Shown here in pieces: positions 1-5,326 of a stretch of DNA of 5,326 nt. The notes under the pieces are model-generated. The model was not told the origin of the DNA. It did not search any database and saw nothing but the letters and a program-made list of their open reading frames with translations. Position numbers and translations under genes: made by a program. The stretch is from a bacterium (lineage in GTDB: Bacteria; Cyanobacteriota; Vampirovibrionia; Gastranaerophilales; Gastranaerophilaceae): contig JAFSWA010000004.1 in NCBI GenBank assembly GCA_017444705.1, forward strand, positions 1-5,326. The letters are read 5' to 3'. Each line of letters begins with the position of its first letter. Positions within the stretch are counted from its first letter, which is position 1.

Positions 1-1
1 A

Positions 2-1555
2 TTATCAAATAATTCTTTAAAGCCTCTGTTGCTGAGAAATGCGAACAATAAAAAAGAAGAATATGTACATTGGGAAAAAAATGCGGAGCTTGCAAGTTAT
101 TTAGGCGATACAAATTTATATGTAATTTCTTTGAAACAACAGTTAAAAATTGCGGATGAAGTTCCGGATGCTATGAATGCTCAGAAAAGAATAAGTGCAT
201 TTGAAAAATTAGGGAAAATTTTATATAAGATAAGTCCGAAAGAAACTATGAACTATCTTTCGGCTGCGATAGCCTATTATAAAGAGGAAACAAACTATAA
301 TCCCGTAAAAATAATTGAGCTTTCGGCATTTTTGGCTCAGGCATGCAGTCAGTCAGAGGATTATTTCGGCGTAATAGAAACTTGTGATGTGGCTCTTGCG
401 GCATTGCCTGCCGGACAATACGAAGTTGAAAAAGCTCTGATTACTTCAAAAAAACTTCATGCTTTATTGTATCTCGGAAATTTTGAGGAAATTGTAAATA
501 TCTCAAAAACCGAATTGCTTGAAGTAATGGAAACCGCCTTGGCTAAATCCAATATTTCGGATGTTGTTTCGGATGAAAATATTTTTGACGCATGGTTTGA
601 TACTTGTCTGAATTTGGCAACAGCGTATGCAATGAAAGGGGATATAAAAGCTTTTGATACATTAACTAATCTTGATAATGCGTTGATTGCAAATAAAATC
701 GAGGATATTGATTGTATGAGAAAAGTTCTTATAACAAAGGCTCTTTCTCACACTATGAAAGGTGAAGTAAAAACATCTTCCGATATTCTGCTTAAAATAA
801 AATCAAAATATTTAACAGATGATATTTCCGAAGAATTTATATTAAAATGGAACCTTGTAAATATAATTAATAAAATAATCTCTGCGGATTATCAAAATAT
901 TGCAGAAGAAATGTTTCAGGTAACCACATTTGCTGATAATATAAATAATAACTTTGCAAAAAATCTTATCAAATTACTTTTAGGTTTTGTTTTTCAGTTT
1001 AAATCAAAGAATACAAAAAAAGCTTTGGAAATATATAACGAAGAAATTGTATATTTTTCAAAAGAAAAAATTGCGACAGGTGCGTTGTTGTGTTGGCTTT
1101 TAATATCTAATATTTCCGTTATATCAAGAGGAGTTGATTTCTCTCTTGATATTGCACTGAAAGCTCTTGATGTAGCAAAAGGACCAAAAGTCGGAAATTA
1201 TATATTTATAATTGCTTTGAAACGTCAGATAGCTGAAATATACATGCAAAAACGTGATTACGAAGCAGTAAAAATGTATCTTGAAAAAGCACTTGCCCTC
1301 GCCGTACAAAATGATTTGAAATTTATGCAAATGCTTATTTTAGATTCTTTCTCAAAATATTATGAAGAATTGATTTCTTTGTATAAAGATGAAGAAACTC
1401 AATATGCTCAAAAAACAATTGATACATATAAAGCTGCAATAAATATAAGTAAGACACTTATGCTTGGCGAATATGAGGCGGATTTGGTAAAAGATTATAC
1501 CGCATTTAAAGTTTCATGTCAGCTTAAAAATATACCTTTTACTGACCCAAGTTAA
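2..1555 (+). CDS. TPR-type helical repeat protein, C-terminal part (5' end outside window)
   Basis: The frame is open from the first complete codon (base 2) to the TAA at 1553-1555, giving 517 residues with no stop, so this is the C-terminal part of a longer gene. A TTG at base 29 could be read as a start, but it has no Shine-Dalgarno sequence and the same frame continues upstream of it. The product is almost wholly helical, with Ala, Leu, Tyr and Lys spaced as in tetratricopeptide repeats. The clearest unit is encoded at about 1205-1306 (IAEIYMQKRDYEAVKMYLEKAL). Weaker units lie near 200-290, 310-415, 425-520, 600-690 and 715-810. I see no signal peptide, membrane segment or catalytic motif in this part. 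TPR scaffolds usually bind proteins. Long bacterial TPR proteins often carry an N-terminal ATPase or kinase domain, which would lie upstream here if present. The specific function is unknown. It converges on the M16 gene and overlaps it by 17 bp. Confidence 0.8.
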   Translation, partial: LSNNSLKPLLLRNANNKKEEYVHWEKNAELASYLGDTNLYVISLKQQLKIADEVPDAMNAQKRISAFEKLGKILYKISPKETMNYLSAAIAYYKEETNYNPVKIIELSAFLAQACSQSEDYFGVIETCDVALAALPAGQYEVEKALITSKKLHALLYLGNFEEIVNISKTELLEVMETALAKSNISDVVSDENIFDAWFDTCLNLATAYAMKGDIKAFDTLTNLDNALIANKIEDIDCMRKVLITKALSHTMKGEVKTSSDILLKIKSKYLTDDISEEFILKWNLVNIINKIISADYQNIAEEMFQVTTFADNINNNFAKNLIKLLLGFVFQFKSKNTKKALEIYNEEIVYFSKEKIATGALLCWLLISNISVISRGVDFSLDIALKALDVAKGPKVGNYIFIIALKRQIAEIYMQKRDYEAVKMYLEKALALAVQNDLKFMQMLILDSFSKYYEELISLYKDEETQYAQKTIDTYKAAINISKTLMLGEYEADLVKDYTAFKVSCQLKNIPFTDPS

Positions 1556-4280
1556 TTTCTTTTAAAGCTTTTTCATTGGCGACAACAGATATCAATGAAT
1601 GTCCGGCAAATACTTTTTGTGCAGCTTTTTGTATGTCTTCGGGAGTCAATTCATCAACGGTTTTTAAAATATAATTTGATATATCAGGATTGTTATATTC
1701 TTCAAGTCCGTTAATTAAGGCAAACATTTTACCCGCATTAAATTCAAGAGTACTTAAAACCCTTGATTTAATTTCCAATTTTGCGGCTTCAAGTTCTTCT
1801 TGTTTAACAGGTTCATTTTTCATTTTTTCAATGTGTTTTTTAAAGCCTTCAAGTGATTTTGTTATATTTGCACTTGATGCAGAAGGATCTTTATCGGTAT
1901 TGGTAGTTGTTCCTATATTCATACTAATCATGCCGGTATTTCCGGTACAGGTTACTCGTGAATTAACTCTGTATGCAAGCTTTTGAGCTTCCCTTAAATC
2001 ATTAAATAACCTTGAAGATTGCCCGTTGCCGAGAATTGAGTTCATTACATCAATAGCAAGGTCTTCTTTTGGATTGTATGAACGTTCATATTTGAACACC
2101 TGTGTAATTTTCGCCTGTCCTTTATCATCAACTTGTGTTTTAATTACATCACTTTCAAGAGGTGTGTATGTTCTCATTTTCTTTGTTGTAACGGGTTGTA
2201 AATTGCCTATTCTGTTTAATTCATAAGGAATTTCGTTTTTATTCCACATAAACCTTGCATGTGCATTTTTGCCAATGTATTGCATAAAACCGATAATATC
2301 CCCCAAATTCAGTTCTGACAGGGCTTTTAGCTTATCTTCTTTTGTCGGAGCGGTTTTGAACTGAGGGAACATTATTTGTGTAACATAATCATTTGGGTCT
2401 TTCTGCGTCTCCATAATTTCTTGTTCAACTTGTTTTTTGGCTTTTTCAAAATCCTGCGGTGTAAATTTGGGGTAAAGTAAAAGATTTACAATCTTTTGCA
2501 GTGCATAATTTATATCGGAATTTAGAGCATCCGCTTTTATATATATGCCGTCATGAAATGAAAAAGCCGTATAATCAATTCCGTGTTTTGCCATATCTTT
2601 TGAAAAATCACTATCGGTTTGTCCGTATTGTCCGTTAGAAAGCAATTTTGACATTACAGAGGAAAGCATAGGATTAATATTGGCAGAAACAGGACATTTT
2701 AAATTAAAAAACATTGTCTTTAATTCATTATTGTCATTTTTCATATAAACGTTTATATTATTACTCAATTTTGTTTGCGTAAATTCATTAAGATTAAGTC
2801 CTTCTTTGACTAATCGTCCTTTAAAAGACGGCGAACCCGATTTTTTCTCAGGGTGTGCAACCACTATTGATGCCCTGTTTAAATCCATAAAATTGTTTAT
2901 TGCATTTTTTATATCATCCTGAGTTATGGATTTTATTGTTTCTATATTGTTTACTATATCATCAATTGTATAATTTTGAAGCATTAAACCGAGATAACTG
3001 TTTATTCTTGTATTTATTTCAAATTCGTTCATAACTTCTTTCAGAAAACTTTTCTTTGCGATTTCCAAGTCTTCACTTAAATCTTCAAATTTTGTGTTGT
3101 AAATAGTCGAATATATGGTTTTTAATGCGTCTTCGGTGTACTCTCCTTTGCAAGCACCGGAAAGACTTATTGTAAGGGGTCTGCCTTGTTCAGAACCAGT
3201 TCTGTCCGTGTTGAAAACAGGTATTATATTATATTTTTCTAAATTTTTTCCTAATTTTGAATGTTTTCCGTTGCATAAAATTAAAGACAATAAATTCATG
3301 CAAACTGCACTTTTCATATCATTATTTTGCGGTCCTTTGAACATCAAAACAAATTCATCAGTATTAATTTTTGAAGAATTATAATCTGTTCTTTTTGATT
3401 TTTCTATCGGTTTTAATTCGACATTATACTGTGCCTGTTGTGCGACTGCGGGTTTGGTGAATTTTTGAGAGAGCAGTTTTATTGCTTCATCAGGATTAAA
3501 CTCTCCTGTCAGAACCGTAATCATTTTATCCGGAGTGTAGTTTTTATTATAATAATTTACTACATCCTCTCTTGAAAGATTGTTTATGTTTTTAACAGTA
3601 CCGCAGACAATATCGTTTTCGTCCGTATTAATTTGAAACAGTTGTTTTAGGGCTTTCCCATGTAATATAGTCGAATTTTGATCATCATACATTGTAATTT
3701 CGGAATTTACTACCCCTTTTTCTTTGACGAGTTGAGATTGTTCAAACCTCGGATACTGAACCATGTCAGAATGCAAGTTAATAATTTTTGTTAAATCATC
3801 GCTGTCAAAAAGATGAGAAGCTATGTAATAACAAGTATTAGAGGTACTTGTATAAGCATTCGTGTAAGCTCCTAACTGATTAACCTTGTCAAAAAATTCC
3901 TTAGGTTGAATATTTTTTGAACCGTTAAAAAGGTTATGTTCAATATAATGACTTATTCCGCTGATATTGTCAGTTTCATTCATTCCTCCGCATTTAACAT
4001 AGGTCGCAATCTGACTTTTCCCTTTTTTCGGTGCCAAAACAACTGTTTGCCCGTTTGCAAGCTTATACATTTGTACTTTTATAGCTGTCCCAGGCAAGGT
4101 AAATTCATTTATTTTTTTGTAGCCTATCGGAACATTTACATTTACGTATTGTGACGGCAATGTTGAAATGTGCTGATATTCATTTAATTCAGGCTGTGTT
4201 TGATTATTGCTTGTTTGATTTTGTCCCTGATTTTGCTTAAAATTAATTTTTATATTGTTATTAATCTTTCCTACTTGCAT
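1539..4280 (-). CDS. M16 family zinc metallopeptidase, two-half single chain, no signal peptide
   Basis: A 913-residue protein of the insulinase/pitrilysin family (M16), which cleaves peptides and unfolded proteins inside a closed chamber. In the N-terminal half the inverted zinc motif HYIEH is at residues 111-115 (zinc ligands H111 and H115, base E114). It is followed by E187 and the third ligand E194 in an E-x6-E pattern (NSEITMYDD), the usual distance on. The second half (from about 495) is an M16 repeat whose zinc motif has decayed (MLSSVMSKLL, about 538-547). It ends with the substrate-binding Arg/Tyr pair R763 and Y770 in LREAQKLAYRV, spaced by seven as in insulin-degrading enzyme. All catalytic parts are thus in one chain, and the length fits pitrilysin-like enzymes. 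The N-terminus is Asn/Gln-rich (about residues 6-32) with no hydrophobic leader, so I infer a cytoplasmic location. The start at 4280 is preferred over the ATG at 4292 because of its ribosome site. The substrate is unknown. Confidence 0.93.
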   Translation of the reverse strand: MQVGKINNNIKINFKQNQGQNQTSNNQTQPELNEYQHISTLPSQYVNVNVPIGYKKINEFTLPGTAIKVQMYKLANGQTVVLAPKKGKSQIATYVKCGGMNETDNISGISHYIEHNLFNGSKNIQPKEFFDKVNQLGAYTNAYTSTSNTCYYIASHLFDSDDLTKIINLHSDMVQYPRFEQSQLVKEKGVVNSEITMYDDQNSTILHGKALKQLFQINTDENDIVCGTVKNINNLSREDVVNYYNKNYTPDKMITVLTGEFNPDEAIKLLSQKFTKPAVAQQAQYNVELKPIEKSKRTDYNSSKINTDEFVLMFKGPQNNDMKSAVCMNLLSLILCNGKHSKLGKNLEKYNIIPVFNTDRTGSEQGRPLTISLSGACKGEYTEDALKTIYSTIYNTKFEDLSEDLEIAKKSFLKEVMNEFEINTRINSYLGLMLQNYTIDDIVNNIETIKSITQDDIKNAINNFMDLNRASIVVAHPEKKSGSPSFKGRLVKEGLNLNEFTQTKLSNNINVYMKNDNNELKTMFFNLKCPVSANINPMLSSVMSKLLSNGQYGQTDSDFSKDMAKHGIDYTAFSFHDGIYIKADALNSDINYALQKIVNLLLYPKFTPQDFEKAKKQVEQEIMETQKDPNDYVTQIMFPQFKTAPTKEDKLKALSELNLGDIIGFMQYIGKNAHARFMWNKNEIPYELNRIGNLQPVTTKKMRTYTPLESDVIKTQVDDKGQAKITQVFKYERSYNPKEDLAIDVMNSILGNGQSSRLFNDLREAQKLAYRVNSRVTCTGNTGMISMNIGTTTNTDKDPSASSANITKSLEGFKKHIEKMKNEPVKQEELEAAKLEIKSRVLSTLEFNAGKMFALINGLEEYNNPDISNYILKTVDELTPEDIQKAAQKVFAGHSLISVVANEKALKEINLGQ

Positions 4281-4349
4281 AGCAATCTCCATAACCTATA
4301 TACTTATAAAAAAACGAAAATTTAAAAAATTGCATATATTTTTAAAAAT
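4281..4349 (-). other. Short AT-rich spacer between the lipM-like gene and the M16 gene
   Basis: This 69-bp spacer separates two genes on the same strand. It contains no GC-rich hairpin followed by a T-run, so read-through from the acyltransferase gene into the peptidase gene is plausible. A TATAAG hexamer on the minus strand (4308-4303) could be a -10 box for the peptidase. No convincing -35 box lies 16-18 bases before it (AATTTT at the 17-base position), so an internal promoter is possible but weakly supported. An AT-only palindrome (ATTTTTAAAAAT, 4338-4349) adjoins the acyltransferase stop codon. Confidence 0.4.
4287..4290 (-). promoter_or_regulatory. Ribosome binding site that decides the M16 peptidase start
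   Basis: On the minus strand GGAG occupies 4290-4287, six bases before the ATG at 4280-4278, which is ideal Shine-Dalgarno spacing. The upstream in-frame ATG at 4292-4290 overlaps this site, and the only purine run before it (AGG) is just two bases away. Initiation at 4280, giving a protein beginning MQVGKINNN, is therefore more likely than the longer form beginning MEIAM. Confidence 0.7.
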
Positions 4350-5024
4350 TTACATAAATTTTACATTAAATTGTTTTTCAAACCCGTTTTTTAATGCAAA
4401 AATAATTTCTTCATTATTTATATTTGTTAAAAGTTCGGATAAGGTTATTAGTTTTTCGCCTATATCTTCGTTAAAAATATTTTTAATATGTTTTTTATTT
4501 AACGTATATAAAATTGAACCATGCTGCAAAATATAGTTTTTTGCCCGATATTGTGCGGAACCTGCGATTTTTCTACCTTTGTAATTCAAATCTGCACCTG
4601 TTGACAGGAGCATACAATAATTGTATTTTGTATCAGGTTTGTTGTTCCCAAAATTAGTTTCTATTCCGAGAGTCTTAAACCCTTCAATTAATGCACCGGA
4701 TATTATTTCATATGATTTTTTAATATTTTCATTTTCCAAAAATTCGGTTGAGCAAATGAAAGAATAAGTCAATTCATCCTGATGAAGAAGAGAGCGACCG
4801 CCGGTAATTCGCCTTACCACATCTATATTATTATTTTTGCAATATCGGATATTAATTGTATTCTCTTTTTGATTTCTGCCAAGTGATACACAAGCGGGAG
4901 ACCAACCGTAAAATCGTAGAATCGGTTCTTTCATATTCTCACTTACGGCTTGTTCAAAAAGAACCGAATCCTTTTGCATATTTTTAAAGCCTGTTTTTGT
5001 TTCAAATTTTACAAATTTTGCCAT
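4350..5024 (-). CDS. LipM-like octanoyltransferase (lipoate/biotin ligase fold, cysteine type)
   Basis: A 224-residue protein of the BPL/LplA/LipB fold (PF03099 type). Conserved blocks in order are RFYGWSPACVSLG (37-49), VVRRITGGRSLLHQDELTYS (69-88; acyl and nucleotide pocket), GRKIAGSAQ (150-158, with lysine K152) and LQHGSI (166-171). C137 lies 13 residues before the G of GRK. As I recall its sequence, this is the spacing of the catalytic Cys150 in Bacillus subtilis LipM, so I favour a cysteine acyltransferase. LipM moves octanoyl from acyl carrier protein to GcvH, the first step of lipoyl assembly before LipA inserts sulfur. ATP-dependent lipoate ligases lack this cysteine and usually have an extra C-terminal domain, absent here. 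It is shorter than LipM (about 278 residues), missing the last C-terminal helices. The ATG at 5024 has only a weak upstream A/G run. Alternatives are a LipL-type amidotransferase or a short LplA. No partner lip gene is in the window. Confidence 0.85.
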   Translation of the reverse strand: MAKFVKFETKTGFKNMQKDSVLFEQAVSENMKEPILRFYGWSPACVSLGRNQKENTINIRYCKNNNIDVVRRITGGRSLLHQDELTYSFICSTEFLENENIKKSYEIISGALIEGFKTLGIETNFGNNKPDTKYNYCMLLSTGADLNYKGRKIAGSAQYRAKNYILQHGSILYTLNKKHIKNIFNEDIGEKLITLSELLTNINNEEIIFALKNGFEKQFNVKFM

Positions 5025-5059
5025 ATTTTCATTTTAATATAAAAACCGCTACTTCATAA

Positions 5060-5087
5060 GTATTAAAAAGTAAAACAAATTTGACAA
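5060..5087 (-). promoter_or_regulatory. Candidate promoter for the lipM-like gene (and perhaps the M16 gene)
   Basis: On the minus strand the -35 box TTGTCA (5087-5082, five of six matches) is followed after 16 bases by TAATAC (5065-5060), a poor -10 box that keeps the leading TA and the fifth-position A. Transcription would start near 5053, about 29 bases before the ATG at 5024. The weak -10 and short spacer suggest lower activity than the opposing promoter. Confidence 0.35.
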
Positions 5088-5110
5088 TATAAAAAATAAA
5101 ATGATATATT
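5081..5110 (+). promoter_or_regulatory. Sigma-70-type promoter for the rightward membrane-protein gene
   Basis: A perfect -35 box TTGACA (5081-5086) is followed after 18 bases by the -10 box TATATT (5105-5110, five of six matches to consensus). Transcription would start near 5117, leaving a leader of about 23 bases before the ATG at 5140. This is the best promoter match I found in the window. Confidence 0.65.
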
Positions 5111-5120
5111 CAAATTGACA

Positions 5121-5136
5121 AAAGGAAGAGAAAGAG
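5121..5136 (+). promoter_or_regulatory. Purine-rich ribosome binding region before the membrane-protein gene
   Basis: An uninterrupted run of A and G (5121-5136) precedes the ATG at 5140. The best Shine-Dalgarno match, AGGA at 5123-5126, is 13 bases from the start, longer than usual. A weaker AAAGAG (5131-5136) is only three bases away. The run supports the ATG at 5140 as a real start, though neither spacing is ideal. Confidence 0.45.
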
Positions 5137-5139
5137 TTT

Positions 5140-5326
5140 ATGTTTAGTACCACACCCGTTATTATAAAAAATTCAATTTGTGCAATTTTGTTTTTATTTT
5201 TGTGTTCACATATTTTTGTTTTAATTCTCGATAAAATTAAAAAGAATACTGATTTCAGTAATTTGAAGCTTAGAATGAAATCATGGTGGTTTATTCTTAT
5301 ATTTTTAACTTTTATTTTTCTTGGAA
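5140..5326 (+). CDS. Membrane protein N-terminus, possibly CdsA/YnbB-type phosphatidate cytidylyltransferase (3' end outside window)
   Basis: The frame is open from the ATG at 5140 to the window end, giving 62 complete codons. A good promoter and purine-rich ribosome site lie directly upstream. The protein starts MFSTTPVII and has a hydrophobic segment at about residues 8-30. A basic loop follows (DKIKKNTDFSNLKLRMK, 31-47), then a second hydrophobic segment beginning at WWFILIFL (49-56). The basic LKLRMKSWW block (42-50) just before the second membrane segment resembles a motif I associate with CdsA-like CTP-transferases of the E. coli YnbB type. Those make CDP-diacylglycerol from phosphatidate and CTP at the inner membrane. 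This rests on memory of the family, and the catalytic C-terminal signature lies outside the window. What is certain is a multi-pass membrane protein start. It is divergent from the acyltransferase gene. Confidence 0.6.
   Translation, partial: MFSTTPVIIKNSICAILFLFLCSHIFVLILDKIKKNTDFSNLKLRMKSWWFILIFLTFIFLG

Larger units (their letters stand above)
5025..5139. promoter_or_regulatory. Divergent intergenic region between the lipM-like gene and a membrane-protein gene
   Basis: This 115-bp AT-rich gap lies between two divergently transcribed genes. It carries one promoter for each direction, and their -35 boxes overlap (5081-5086 on the plus strand, 5082-5087 on the minus strand). Both leaders would be short, about 23-30 bases, so there is no room for a riboswitch. 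TTGACA also recurs at 5115-5120 (last bases CA), downstream of the plus-strand -10 box. I see no clear inverted-repeat operator. Confidence 0.55.

Noticed and set aside
1124..1330. Leftward 68-codon open frame inside the TPR gene
   Set aside because: It is antisense to the clearest TPR unit, with an aromatic-rich composition typical of a shadow frame.
1690..2226. Two rightward open frames (1690-1986 and 2026-2226) opposite the M16 gene
   Set aside because: They are antisense to a well-conserved peptidase coding region, have no clear ribosome sites and encode no recognisable domain.
3115..4154. Rightward open frames at 3115-3384 and 3936-4154
   Set aside because: Both are antisense shadows of the peptidase; the second lies opposite the catalytic HYIEH region.
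4281..4292. The longer peptidase start at ATG 4292
   Set aside because: It overlaps the GGAG that best fits as ribosome site for the ATG at 4280, and it lacks a properly spaced site of its own.
4338..4349. AT-only palindrome (ATTTTTAAAAAT) right after the lipM-like stop
   Set aside because: It has no GC stem and no loop, so it is unlikely to work as an intrinsic terminator; it is common by chance at this base composition.
4255..4536. Rightward 93-codon open frame spanning the spacer and the end of the lipM-like gene
   Set aside because: It is a low-complexity Ile/Phe/Lys-rich translation of AT-rich DNA, mostly antisense to the acyltransferase.
4350..5024. ATP-dependent lipoate-protein ligase (LplA) as the call
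   Set aside because: The LipM-position cysteine C137 and the absence of the ligase C-terminal domain favour an acyltransferase, though the fold is shared.
5009..5032. Seven-codon reading frame (MKIWQNL) overlapping the lipM-like start
   Set aside because: It could be imagined as a leader peptide, but it has no ribosome site and such short frames are expected by chance in AT-rich DNA.

Overview
The window is AT-rich bacterial DNA (GC roughly 30% by eye, not computed), densely coding, with the standard code. It holds four protein genes, two cut by the window edges, and no RNA gene, insertion sequence, CRISPR array or integrase that I can see. The features fit chromosomal housekeeping or accessory genes of a low-GC bacterium. 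The Asn/Gln-rich N-terminus of the peptidase, with an 'IxxNFK'-like stretch, reminds me of proteins from gut Gastranaerophilales (Vampirovibrionia/Melainabacteria). That is recollection only; a low-GC Firmicute is the main alternative, because the acyltransferase resembles the LipM of Bacillus.

Layout, left to right. (1) Bases 2-1555, + strand: the C-terminal 517 residues of a TPR-type helical-repeat protein whose start lies before the window. (2) Bases 1539-4280, - strand: a large single-chain M16 zinc metallopeptidase with intact catalytic residues. It converges on gene 1, and their 3' ends overlap by 17 bp. (3) Bases 4350-5024, - strand: a LipM-like octanoyltransferase (lipoate cofactor attachment), 69 bp upstream of the peptidase on the same strand. 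No GC-rich terminator separates them, so co-transcription is plausible. (4) Bases 5140-5326, + strand: the N-terminus of a membrane protein, possibly a CdsA/YnbB-type phosphatidate cytidylyltransferase.

The 115-bp gap between genes 3 and 4 carries a strong promoter for gene 4 and a weaker one for gene 3, with their -35 boxes overlapping on opposite strands. I see no functional link between lipoylation and the M16 peptidase beyond shared direction. Nothing here looks like a defence, mobile or biosynthetic system. The points most worth checking are the leaderless, complete two-half M16 enzyme with its odd N-terminal tail, the cysteine-type acyltransferase (easily mislabelled as a ligase) and the shared divergent promoter.
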